Positions 24,140-35,497 of a stretch of 64,000 bases of DNA are shown piece by piece. Source of the stretch: Chrysopilus asiliformis (lineage: Eukaryota; Arthropoda; Insecta; Diptera; Rhagionidae). The notes below the pieces were generated by a model. That model was not told the DNA's origin and did not search any database. It worked only from the letters and a program-made list of their open reading frames with translations. Location: contig OZ035961.1 in NCBI GenBank assembly GCA_964034945.1, positions 17,127,243 to 17,191,242 on the forward strand. The letters run 5' to 3'. The position numbers were made by a program, and so were the translations under genes. Positions within the stretch are counted from its first letter, which is position 1. Each line of letters begins with the position of its first letter.

Positions 24140-24482
24140 ATGGTGAAGTTCACGAACGAGCAATGCCACACAGCTGGTCAAACAATTGATCTATTGAAGG
24201 AGAAGTTCGGTAATCGTGTAATCTCGAGAAATGGTCCGGTCGAATGGCCACCTCGCTCATGCGATTTAACGCCGTTGGATTTCTTTTTATGGGGTTATGT
24301 TAAGTCGTTGGTTTATGCCAACAAGCCAACAACGTTGGAGGAGCTCAGGAACAATATCGAACGCGAAATTGCCAACGTTCCGGCCGATATGTGTGGAAGA
24401 GTGGTGGAAGATTGGCTCCAAAGAATCAATCAGCAAATGTGCTCCCGGTGGCCATATTAACGACATCGAATTTCATACTTAA
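24140..24482 (+). pseudogene. mariner-type (IS630/Tc1/mariner) transposase, C-terminal relic
   Basis: The reading includes CHTAGQTIDLLKEKFGNRVI, WPPRSCDLTPLDFFLWGYVK and RNNIEREIANVP. This is the C-terminal half of an IS630/Tc1/mariner DDE transposase, where CDLTPLD holds the third catalytic aspartate. The second catalytic position, expected just before CHTA, is not an aspartate here. A frameshift near 24450 separates the body from the typical tail (GGHINDIEFHT, ending 24482). The N-terminal DNA-binding half is absent. It is a dead fragment with no inverted repeats recognised around it. Confidence 0.85.
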
Positions 24483-24848
24483 ATGTAACATGTCCACGAC
24501 ACCTGGAATAAATTTCAGCCCGATATCTCAATTATTTTGTGTTTTATTTAAATACAAAATTGTTATGTCCTTATTGAAAGACCCGATACATATAAAACCA
24601 AAGCAATTGCGGTCGTCTATGTCCGACGTGTTTATATACGATTTTTTTGTATGTCGATATATGCCGACGTGTCTTCGATAAGGTTAAAGTAAAAAATGTA
24701 GAGAATTTTATATCCTTGAAATTTTGTTATACTTATTTTTCCCAAAATCACATAGGTTTTGGGAAAAATGGGTATGGTATGAGGTACCCGTTATAACTAC
24801 CGTTACTTTTTCAAGAGATGACAGAAAACTACAATTTGCGTAAAATTT

Positions 24849-26074
24849 CCCAACTAACAAACTCTCCAGACCAAAACTCTTACGAATTTTGAAATCTTCT
24901 CATTAAACTTTCTTAACACACTGGATACTCTCATAACATAGTTCTTGTAATGACACTCTAATTTTTTCTGATAGCGTTCTTTTTATAAGAGTATGACGCT
25001 ACTAGAGCTACTGAATCTTTTACGCTTATAGCAAGGCGATTTTTGAACTCTTGTAGCGAGCCTTTAAAAACTTATGTTCTCATTGTATATTTTTTATAAA
25101 GTTTTAACACTTAAAGAGTTTAAATCTTAAATAAAAATGTTATGAGCAGTTAATTCGTATGATTCTCATAAAAACGCGCCTGTAAAAGTTTAAGTATAAA
25201 AATACTTGTTAAAATGCTCATATGAGACAGAAAAGAGTTAAACTCGCATAACGCGAGCTTATGTTCTTATTAGTAGAATTTTATTCTTAAAATAAATCTT
25301 CGTCAACAATCGCCATATTTTCCCTTGATCTTTTTTGACAGTAAAACTTTGAAATTCTAAAAACAGCTTATATATGTAAATTAGGACCTAAAAACACTGC
25401 AAAAAGCTATTTTCTTTAAAAACAAAAACGCATTAAAACAATTGAAACAGTTTGATCAATTATATTAAAAATTTAATTTGTATATATTATATTTCTGATT
25501 TTTAAAATATCTCACATTTTCGATTTTTTCGAGGGGTTTCGCGTTTTTTCGAAGTAAAATAAGTTATATTATCAATAAAATTGCATTCCCCGTATAATTT
25601 TTGCCTATATATCCGAAAAAATAGAATTTAAAATCTATGTCATATGAAATTCTAAAACAATATTATCAGACGCAAACGTAGACATAACTCGGATCCGAAA
25701 ATAAATAAACACTTCAAAAATAACTTTTACTCTTTAAAAAAATACTTTAACTCTTAAAAAATAAAACCGGCTAGATATTTTTATATACTCTTCTCTTTTT
25801 AGCAAAGCATAAAGTACTTGTTATGAAAGTTTTATGAGAATATCAATAAACTCTCTTTAGAATTCAAATAGTGTTCTTGTGAGACTTTCGTGACTCTAAC
25901 AAAAAGAACTGATGTCTTGTTATAAGATAAAAAAAAGTTCTCATAAGTGCGCCATTTAAGCCTCATGAGCCACTCATAAAACAGTTGTAGCATTCTACAA
26001 GGGTGAAATAGCTCTGTATGAATACTCTCAAAAGACTCTAGTAGAGTCTTATGAGACGAAAATTGTTAGTTGGG
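24849..26074. mobile_element. 1.2-kb non-autonomous DNA element, copy 2
   Basis: It has the same orientation, ends (CCCAACTAACAA / TTGTTAGTTGGG) and length as 12144-13368, differing by scattered substitutions. It lies in unrelated sequence, with TT on both sides. The high similarity of the two copies implies fairly recent activity of the family. Confidence 0.8.
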
Positions 26075-28671
26075 TTATTAATAAAAAAATTTAAGTCGTT
26101 AGCCCTACAGCTTCTCGAATTATTTAAGATACTTAAAACGACAGAGAGATGCACGGACACGGACATCCTCATAATTTTGCAGGATCAGATATTTTCTATA
26201 TGTCCCAGTTCTCGAGTCAGTCTCCATTATGAATACAATATTTTCCCTCTATAGAAAAGGAAAGTAAAAAATTATTGAATTAAAAGGAAATTGAAGAAGA
26301 ATAGAGATTTCGTATTTCTTTGTCAGTAAAACAAACGAAAAACATAACTAAAGTACTTACCACTCTACCAACAAAAACACATTTAGATTTATTTTCTTCA
26401 AGAAATAGAAAAAAAATCTACCCAAAAAAAAAAGTCTTCCATGGGCTCGTGTTTTTGGTTGATTTCAACTTGTATCTCGATCATAAAAGTTTCGGTTCAT
26501 TTTTCGTTACACACTATGTATTCTAAGAGAAAATTTATTGTACAGAAACGAGACCCAATATTAAAAGGATATCCACGAACGAAGAGAATTGATTCTCAAT
26601 AAATATTAATGTCAGAGTAAACCCTTTTCATATTTAAAATGTCAGTCACGTGATAGGTATTTGCTGTATTTTTTATAGCGCTTCCACTTCATTTTATTTC
26701 TTCGTCATGTTGTTCTACCAGGGTTTGGACCCTTTCAGAAATTTATTTTTTATTCTTGACCAGCTTAAGGAACATCTCTTTAGCAGAATTGAAGGGAGAA
26801 TTTGCTTTTTATTTATGTTTGTCTGTCTTTTATTACTAGAGTAAGAAACCTCAGGGGTTTATTAAATTCAGTAAAAAAACTCAAGAGCAAGCAGACATTG
26901 TGAGATTTTTTTTGAATTGAAATTCAAAAAAAAAAACTTCTATTGACCTGCATTTGAAAAACATTTTTCTGTTTATGCTGATTTGACAGAATTTCAAAAA
27001 AATTTGAAACTTTTACAAACAAACAAACTTTTGCTTACGTGTATTAAATACCTACATAAAATAAAATTGTGAGTAATGGTTTTCTTTAATCATCAAAAAT
27101 TTTGCTCTTCGTCGGTGTGTTTTATCCCGTCCTCTGCCCGTCAACCGCTTCCCTGCTATCTCCTAGATCGCTAATTAGATTCTGGCCTAGTTTTTCGTAT
27201 TGAATAGATCGTATTTTAGTCAAATTTCCTGCCCACTTAAATGTATATCCTCCATCCCAGAAACTCCACAACCTCCATCTTCTGACAAAATTTTCATCAG
27301 ATTTTTGCTAATAAAAACCCAGGCCCGACCCAAAAATCCGGGGGGTTGGAACGCATAGCGACAAGGGGTCTGTCTTCAGTCTTTAATTATTTAAAAACAA
27401 AGATTTGTTTTGCCTTGAGCTGAAAATATTTTTCGTTTAAAAGAGTTATAGTTAAACGCATTAAAAGGTTTAATAAAACACTGTCTATCGTTGAGCAATA
27501 GATTCATACAATTAATCTACTCAAAGAATAGAAAATAATCAGATAATTGTTAAAATTTACAAAGATAATAATGCACAAGAGAATTAACTAGAATAATCTA
27601 ATTCAATGAAAACCTCGAAATTTGTTTATAAATCTTTTTTAATGGCAACTATAGAGTGAATGTCTAGTATTACATAAAATCCCAAACAATTTGAGAAGTT
27701 ATACAGTGGCATTGAATAAATGTGAACACATTTTAGTATTTAACATAAAAGCTATAAATGTTAATCCTATTAGCTTTTAGTAGTAGGTTTATTTTATGCC
27801 CGAAATAAATTTATGTTTTGAATAATAGCAAACCTTCCGCATATATTGTTCCAACAGACAAAAGAATAGTGAAATAACTTTGCAGTTACTGAATTTAGAT
27901 GGGGCATTAAATTTTTGGCGAATTTAAGTTCATGCTGTAAATAAAGAAATATTTGTTGTTTCTTTTTAAAAAAAATCCTATTTTTCAAAATTTTATTTAA
28001 AGAAAACATTTTAGTACCACGAAAAAAAAGCCGAAAAGAAAAAGCATCAATAAAACACAATTTTTAGCGCCGGCTTCCATAAATATTGGAATCAGTCCTA
28101 GTTCTCACGGAATCATTACTATGCATAAAGGCCTAAGAGAAGAATGGACATATTCCAACAAAAGTAGCACTCGGTCCAAGTTTGCACTGGAGACATTCTT
28201 AAACTGAGGGAAAAACAATGCTATATTATGGTATGATTTATTGTAAAAGTTACTCCAATATTATGTAGGACTGAGTTCTACAAAAAAATTCGGACGAATT
28301 CTAAGTGCTAGTTGGTTTATTCCTATGTGTACTAAATTAATCGAACTTTTTATCTTCGATTATAATTCGCATGTCGATTGCGTACCCGTGTTCTACCTAG
28401 TTAGTTTGGACACAATATCTCGGAATAGCGATAACTTGGAATTTTATCTGCTCCCCAGATCGGAAAGATTCCATTTAAAAATTATTCACTCCTATTCGGA
28501 TAGGCCTTTGTGCTATAATTTTTTCAAATTAGGGTGTCGGGCGCATATATAAGAGAGAGTCCATTAAACAATGGAGACATTGCAGTGTTTAATGGAATCA
28601 TTTCTTTCATTTTAAGACTGAGCCAATTCTTAAAAGGAATGTGTTTCTATTGTTCGCCGTAATCAGTCTAA
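26075..28671. other. AT-rich non-coding interval
   Basis: No gene is recognised. ORFs at 26320-26526, 26650-26844, 27794-28060 and 28325-28552 lack motifs and splice context. Confidence 0.4.
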
Positions 28672-29018
28672 AGGTGCCGCTCCACATGAGAGTAAATACG
28701 CGAGTAACTCTCACAAACTGTCGAGAGTTACTCGCAGGAGGTTGTCCATTTGAGAGTTAATTTCGGTGATTTTTCTCTTTTCAAGACCAATATCTTAATT
28801 TTTTGACATCTTGCTTTGGTGAGTTCTCGAGAGCTACTAGCGAAATTCAAATGCCGTTCGTATCTGGCGATCACTTTTGACAGCTTGCAGAAACTAGCTC
28901 GCGAGTTTCTGCGAGTTTCTGCGAGTTTCTGCGAGCGACTCTCAGAGACGTGTCCATTTGCGAGTAGCTGCTATCGAAAGGTTCTCGCCGGCATTTACTC
29001 TCATGTAGAGCGGCACCT
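28672..29018. mobile_element. PIF/Harbinger-type MITE, copy 1
   Basis: The terminal inverted repeats AGGTGCCGCTCCACATGAG and, inverted, AGGTGCCGCTCTACATGAG are flanked by the 3-bp duplication TAA (28669-28671 and 29019-29021), diagnostic of PIF/Harbinger insertions. The interior holds GAGAGTTACTCGC motifs and a short GCGAGTTTCT tandem. A second copy, inverted and interrupted, is at 38782-39938. Confidence 0.8.
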
Positions 29019-29308
29019 TAACACATTAAGATCACGATTTTTTTTTTGTTGGAATGTGTTTAAACAAATTTGGTAACTTTCACATTTTTTTATGGGAATG
29101 AACCCCATGTTTAACCACTACGCCGTTTTTTTCCATAAATATAGGACTGGAACATGAGATTTCGTGAATGACTCCCATATGTTTTTCCCCGTGACCCATC
29201 AAGAATTTCACTTTAAACATAATGAAAAATTAACAAATTAAAATTAACCATTTGGTAGTTTAAAAATCATTGGAATTACCTAAAGAGGCAAGTTCTATGC
29301 ATTTTCAG

Positions 29309-29419
29309 CAAGGAATGACGCCGTGCAGAAACGATTTAGCGAATTTATATGATTTTGCCTCCTGCAAGGATACGAGAAGGAATTTCATTTCAGACGAGCT
29401 AATGACATGTATTGAATAA
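29309..29419 (+). CDS. Possible terminal exon of a small cysteine-containing peptide
   Basis: After the acceptor TATGCATTTTCAG an open frame of 36 codons (QGMTPCRNDLANLYDF, then three further acidic/basic blocks with three cysteines in total) stops at 29417-29419. AATAAA overlaps the stop codon (29415-29420), the same arrangement as in the cysteine-knot gene at 34390-34686. No signal-peptide exon is seen upstream, so this may be chance or a relic. Confidence 0.22.
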   Translation, partial: QGMTPCRNDLANLYDFASCKDTRRNFISDELMTCIE

Positions 29420-32001
29420 ATTACTCTTAGTGCTAAGGCACGATTTACGGCTAACAGCTACGTAAGAAATACGAAAAGAAGAAAGAAATGTTTATTAAAG
29501 CGTTCAGTCTTAATTAAACTGGATATCTGGAAACGTGGTAATACGACGAGAAGAACATGGAAATGTATTTTCTCCTCAATTCGTTTGCAATTTCTATACT
29601 TATAGTTGGTAAAGTGTTTTCATAAATTTATACCTAGTTGGTAAAAGATTTGCGTACAAATAATTGATCCTTTGAAGTCTTTCATAGACGGCTTTTTCTA
29701 TCTCTTAAAGAAATGAATTTAAAATCCTGCCAACATTTAATGTTGAAAAAGAAAATAAAAATTTGAATGAAACAAATTTCCAAATAGCATGAAAAACTCT
29801 TCACTAAAATATAATACCCGTATTTAGCGCTTTTAAGTGTGTCACTATTATTGAAGAAATTATATTCTGCAGTGGCCTGAAAGTAGAATTTCTTGTATCA
29901 AAGCATCAAAGATATTCTTTGATGTTTCCAGAAAAAAAACGGATATAACATGAGAAATATGTATTAACAAACATAAAGAGCGCGTTGAGTAACCTCAATA
30001 CTCGAAAATCACGTTTTTTAAATAGAAAAACTTGTTGTTGAATACAAATAAAAATTTTTTAAATATTTTTTGTCAGCTAAAATAACAGGCGAAATTCTTT
30101 AATACTTCGTCGTGTAAAGTTGGTTCCTAGGTAGACACATTGTCAATCATTCATCCGAAGACGCTGACTGATTATAAAAATATTTCAAAGTCGGAAAAAT
30201 CGGGAAACAATTATTTTTGAGACACGATTTTTTCAAAAAAGTTGGTGTTGGGAAAGTTGACAAAGAATAATTTACAATTTTCCCAGAAAACCACCTGCGA
30301 GCTAGATTTTTTTTTGTTTTTTACAAAATAGTTGGGGGCCTAATTTGCTTGGAAGTTAAAATTTTTTAAATTGATCTAATATTTTTACAAAAGTACAAAA
30401 TAGTTTCAAAAACGTTCTGAAAAGTAAAAAAAAAACACGTCTCTCATACTCCAGACATTCATGGCCAACCACACAAGTATTTTTGTGGTCATGTCGAACG
30501 CATATCTTAGTATTTTTTAACCGTATTATAATATAGTTTTTAATACATAAAAATATATTAAAATTCCGCCCTCGCCTATAATTTAAACTTGTAAATTAAT
30601 TTAAGATAAAGACAAAATGTCTGTCAGAGCGAATGATATTCGAGAAGGTGTTTAAACATGAAAGGGTCGAATAAATTAACTCCCGCGCGCTATGAACTTT
30701 AGTCAAATCCATTATCTTGAGGCAAAATCCAAACTCTCGCACCGACACCAATTTTCTGACGCTTTGTAAAATTGCTATTAATTAATTAATTAAAAACTTG
30801 TTGTGTTAAGTAAATTCTTAATATCCTCTTCATTTGTTATAATTATTTTAAAGATAACATTCTTTGTCCGCAATTTCAGATAAACGTAATTTTAACAGAA
30901 AGCATAATTACAAACTATTTGCAAGCAATAAAATTCTCATGTTTTGCGACAACATCCCGTACAATTCAAAAATAATCATAATACTTATTGTTTTTAACTA
31001 GAGCATAAAATTTTTAGACCATTTAACAGGAAATTAATGCTGCAATATCTCGCGAACAATTGCGATTTGAAGCAAATACAACTCATTAGAAAAGTTTGTC
31101 TCAAGAACAAATACACGGTTTTCTATTATTTTGCCTGCTTTGCGCAAAACTTCTATCACTTTTAAACTTTAATTTGTAAAAAAAATCCATTTGTTGTTTC
31201 AATTGTTACATGAAAAGGAACTAAGTTGCATCTCAACGTGTATGAAAAAAAAAACATATAAACACTAGAAAAATACAGCGTCTTTGTATTATAGGCAAGG
31301 ATAATGTTTCTGTCAACCCTCGAGAGTGCTATTTATACTGCCCCCAATATACATACATAGATATAACCAGTTAAATATTCAAAAATATCATTCTTTGGGA
31401 AATATTCGTATCTTCGCCTAGCCTATTGTTACACTTGAAACGATGCTGTGTGAATGGAACGTGTCAGGATTATAATCTTAGAAATTCTCCCTTTTTTCCA
31501 AATACCTTGTTTTTTTTTGGTCTGGTTTTAACCCGTCAGGTACGCCAATATACACACAAGCACTTGGATAAAGTGTAAGCCAGCGTGTCCCCCAACCAAA
31601 CTAAAAAAAAACACATTCGGGATACAACAGCAGTATCCCAGGATTTTAAGCAGCACAAATATTCCGCATTATAATGTATACGACCCGGCGGATTCCTTAT
31701 TCGCATTGTTAAACACGTAAGTGTATGTTAACAGACAAGAGCGACGATCTTGCCCAGGGCACGCAAAAAGGTGAACACACATCAACTCACCTGAAACCGT
31801 GCATTCAGGTGAGAGAAATTTTGCTCGAAAAAAAACCCTTTTTTGCCACATTTTTTACAACACATTTAGAGGGATATGTTGTACAGGACTGTGGAGCTCT
31901 TGTTTATAAATGTAGCTAAAAACAAATGATTGTAGTGTGCATATAGGCTTGTTTGCCGCAGGGCAAAAAGTTTAAAACACATATATCCGGGTGAAGAGTA
32001 A
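29420..32001. other. AT-rich non-coding interval
   Basis: No gene is recognised. The two overlapping ORFs at 31669-31919 run on opposite strands and neither shows a motif. Confidence 0.4.
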
Positions 32002-32317
32002 AGCTAGCATCAGACGAGCACACAAAACCTTAACACGTGTGATGACTGACGTAATTTTGACGTCACAAAATTGTCACACCAGTTAACACCGTCTGATAAC
32101 TTAAATTGTGACAGAATTTGTGTTTACACACCGTGTGATAACCTGTGTTACGACCATTTTTTTGACGTGTGTGAAATGAATTTTGCCTCCGCCTGATAAC
32201 CCTGTGTAGAACGTGGTATGTGTGATGACATTTTTCGGTCTGTGTTAAGACTGTATGTAAGTGTCCCAATGTGTGAAGTGGCATGAAATCGTGCCATTTC
32301 ACACGCACTGTGTTATA

Positions 32318-32554
32318 GCGAATATCTTAAAAACGGTGCATGTTATCAAAAAAGTGCAAGAATAAAAGTTGTTTAGGATATGATTCTACATAAAACTCCC
32401 ATACATCAAAATCCGATTCGGAGAATTTTTAAAAAATCTTATTGAAAAGTTTGACTTCAAAGTGGAATTTTGATACAACTGTTCGCTGTTCGATTACACT
32501 TCAAATAATGCCATATCACCAAACGGGTTTTCAATTATAGCTTTTGTTATGTTT
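32318..32554 (+). mobile_element. (GTCY)n Helentron-like element, 3' fragment (copy 5)
   Basis: Only the 3' half is present, from GCGAATATCTTAAAAACGG to GCTTTTGTTATGTTT. It lies inside the Harbinger element and truncates its transposase frame. The 5' end and GTCY tract are absent. Confidence 0.65.
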
Positions 32555-32557
32555 CTA

Positions 32558-32826
32558 TCTGCGACTTCACCAATTGTTAGCAAATTATCGAATTGACCGA
32601 CCGACATCCGTAAGAAATTCCGATACAATTCGGGTTCTTCAGAGCGCAATTCCACCATCAATTTGGCAAAGAAACCCTCTTTCTCGCGACGCGACACCCA
32701 ATCCTTTGTCCACCAACTGCGCTTTCGAGCCATTGACTCGTCGTCGTCCTCGTCGTCACTGCTTTCCAAAATATAGGCTGCCAAAACCGCCATATCCATT
32801 ATCTCCTCATATTTCCTTTTTGACAT
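32558..32826 (-). pseudogene. Harbinger (HARBI1-like) transposase, N-terminal fragment
   Basis: Starting at the ATG at 32826, about 90 residues run through an acidic stretch (ESSDDEDDDES), then RKRSWWTKDWVSRREKEG and RNFLRMSVGQFDNLL. The W-W-x3-W-x3-R-x3-G and F-R-N-F-L-R-M-x-x-x-x-F-D-x-L-L motifs are the conserved N-terminal region of PIF/Harbinger nucleases. The catalytic DDE part is missing: the frame runs into the Helentron-like fragment at 32554 and stops there (32494). The element therefore cannot encode an active transposase. Confidence 0.75.
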
Positions 32827-33030
32827 TTTAATTTAATTTGATTTTTCTTCACAAATTTAAAATAGCGCACAATTTTGACAAGCAATGACCGAGAAAAATA
32901 CACAAAATCTGATAGCAAATCAGTGTGTCAGACGATTTTGATTGCTGTCACACGTCTTCCATCATCACACCTTTTGAGACGGTTCACTCCGTCTGATAAC
33001 TACTCAATCTGCGTGACACAGTGTGTAACT

Positions 33031-34630
33031 GTCGTTAACACGTTTTGGGACAAAAATCCGATTGTGTGGAAAAAAATTTCACACCGTCTGATAACAACAC
33101 ATTTCAAGTGTTAGGACGTGTCGTGTTAGATGTGTGTGAGATGTGTGTTGAGTTTTTTCCGTGACGTCAGTCATCACACTGCTTGTCTGATGCTAGCTTC
33201 ACAATATTTTGAAGTTGTGCTACGTTTACATTTGACCCTAGAAATCTTGACGGAAAAAGAATTTTAGAAAAATCGGACCCTACGTAACTTGGAAATTGTG
33301 CTACATCAAATTTTTGGAAAAATTTCCCGAACGGAAGTTATTCAACATTTACTCCCAAAAACTCATAGCACAGTTCCCAAGTTAAATGGGGTAAAATTTT
33401 TCCAAAATTCGTTTCCTCTAGAAATTTGTATTTGCCAGAACATGATTTGCAACTAAAGCCGTTTGAAATTATTCAAAATTACGTTTCTCCCCACAAATTC
33501 CATGGCTTAATTTTACCAAAATTTGTTTCCCAAAACTTCTTTTAAAAAAACTTAGTATACTTTAAAACATCTTTGTAAAAAAATATTAATTTTCTCTTTT
33601 CCGAAACTCTTTCATTTGAGACCCCACACGATGGGTACTAAGTTTGTTTGATTTGGACAAAATGGCGTATGTATGCGTATGTTCCGCACGCACGATGCAG
33701 AATAGTTATCGGAATTACGTATGTATACAGAATTTCAAGCCAATCGAATGATTGGAAGCAGGTGACAAAAAAAAACTAACAAGTGAAACTAATTAAAAGT
33801 TTTTAATAATTAAAAATTTACACTTTTAATTCAAAAATATATATATATATTTTGAATTATATTTTAATGAGGTGTTCCATATTAGGTACCTTCATAAGAT
33901 TGCAATAAGATTGCAAGATTTGACCCTGACAGACATATAGACAGACAAACAAATACGAAGGCAAGCTAAATAAAAACTTTTAAAAACTGTTTCTTTTGTA
34001 TGGGTCTGTCTATAACTTTCGAAGGGAGTTGTAACTCTCGCCAATAGCTAAGTTCTAGAACTGGTCATTGTTTCCTCCGTACCCCAAAGAAAACAAATAG
34101 TTTTTTTGAAATTTTCTCGAAACTCGTGCATATTTGAACATGATCTTACATAACTTTTCCCTACAACAAAATCCAATCGTACCATCCCCCCCCCCTCCCC
34201 CCGACAAATACATTTTTTAATTAAAAATTTTGTTTCTCCTCAAATAAAAAGTATTCGACAATTGGACCATGGCAATTGTGGCTTTTCTTATGTTTTTAAA
34301 TAAAAATCCAAGGCAAGGTTTTTTTAAAATTCTTTAATACGAATTATAAGGAAAATGACATTTCAAAAAAATCATAATGTCTCGCTTTATTATTTGCATT
34401 CAATTACGGTTTCCCTTCCATAGTCATGAAGTTCGCATCGATTACTGCAACATTCAGCATCAGTTTCACACTAAAAAAACAGTATGTTAAAAATCATATG
34501 TAACTTCGCTTTGAATCATAATAAAATATAAATACCTGAAATTTTGACGGTTTACATTCATCTGAAACGCTCTGAAAAAATAATTACAATTAAAAGTATT
34601 TACACAAACTATTCAATAATTACAATGTTG
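33031..34630. repeat. Left arm of a ~1.6-kb inverted duplication
   Basis: The segment is the reverse complement of 35498-37117 with small indels. The outer edge lies inside the right end of the Harbinger element (GTCGTTAACACG). The inner edge cuts through the first exon of a cysteine-knot gene. Motifs shared by the arms include GCTAGCTTCACAATATTTTG, CCCACACGATGGGTACTAAG and GGTACGGAGGAAACAATGAC. The arms are separated by about 867 bp. Confidence 0.9.
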
Positions 34631-34686
34631 CAAATAGCTAAAAGAACTATCAATATAAAAAAACAGATGTTGAAATATTTTGCCAT
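34390..34686 (-). CDS. Small secreted inhibitor-cystine-knot-type peptide (three exons)
   Basis: This looks like a complete gene: exon 1 34686-34624, exon 2 34571-34536, exon 3 34470-34390, all joined in phase 0 (donors GTAATT and GTATTT, acceptors TTTTTTCAG and GTTTTTTTAG), 59 residues. Exon 1 is a hydrophobic signal peptide of 21 residues beginning MAKYFN. The mature part has six cysteines spaced C-x6-C-x5-CC-x3-C-x12-C, the frame of inhibitor cystine knot (knottin) peptides. Such peptides serve as ion-channel or protease ligands, antimicrobials or venom components, and the sequence does not say which. The AATAAA signal overlaps the stop codon. It lies in the left arm of an inverted duplication, with a diverged partner at 35557-35747. 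Confidence 0.72.
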
Positions 34687-34758
34687 TTTAAAATAGAGTA
34701 TGAGATATTTTGCCTGCAGAAATATAGCGGAGACTAAACTTTTCTTTCAAGCACTCAA

Positions 34759-34767
34759 CCTTTTATA
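34759..34767 (-). promoter_or_regulatory. TATA box of the cysteine-knot gene
   Basis: TATAAAAGG on the minus strand lies 73 nt upstream of the ATG at 34686. A start site near 34735 (TTTAGTC) would give a 5' UTR of about 50 nt. It lies in the spacer, outside the duplicated arm, so the right-arm copy lacks it. Confidence 0.6.
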
Positions 34768-35497
34768 TCAAAAAAAAATTTTTTTTTGTCGAATTTATTA
34801 AAGTAACAACAGAATACCAGTGTGTAAGTGTCAATAAATTTTAATTAATTTCTTTGTACGTTTTTATAAATTCTATTTAAACAGCAGTTAATTAGTCTAT
34901 TTTCCAAACTTTCATAACATTTTTTTCCCTAAGTGAGAGTTTTTTTTATTTTCGTTTTAATTGTACAAGATCTATTTTTGTAAAATTTCAGGTGAAAATT
35001 TGTAGAATTGATACACTTTAAACGACTGAAATTTTTGGTGTTTTCGATACTTCGAAAAAACACATTCCCCTGAAGTATTTTGCAAACATGAGTATATTTT
35101 TTAAAAAATCTGGAAACGTGGGCATACAAAATTAAAATGACTCAACATTCTCTTTAGACAAAGATTGAGCCCTAAAAATAGTTGTTCTTTTATCTAGGTC
35201 GATAAAACATAAAGATAATTGGATGTGAAAGCATCCACAAAAATAATATAATATTTTTGTTATATTATTTTTGGTTTTTGCAGACCTATAGGCCGAGAAA
35301 TTCCAATATGATTATTCATTGCTAGAAGGTCGAGAAAACCATGAATCAGAAATGGTTCAATGATTAAACACAAATAATTTTTATACCTTTCGTATATGTA
35401 AGAAAGGTAAAAATGTTTAATCACTTGTGAAAACAATAATCGGAAATTTTTTGTGGAAAATATACTAATTAGCAGCTGTTTAAATGAAATTAAAAAA

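Larger units (their letters stand above)
32002..33198. mobile_element. Internally deleted PIF/Harbinger transposon
   Basis: The ends AGCTAGCATCAGACGAGCA and, inverted, AGCTAGCATCAGACAAGCA are followed by shared GTGTGATGACTGACG(T) subterminal motifs. The flanks are TAA at the left and TCA at the right, consistent with a once-identical 3-bp TAA duplication. GTCTGATAAC is scattered repeatedly near both ends. It carries a transposase N-terminus (minus strand) and is invaded by a (GTCY)n element fragment. A truncated copy of its right end forms the outer part of the palindrome arm at 36945-37117. Confidence 0.75.

Noticed and set aside
33700..34000. Tandem CAGACA tract in the palindrome arm as an independent microsatellite
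   Set aside because: The same tract and flanks occur at 3335-3660, so it is part of a dispersed repeat family.
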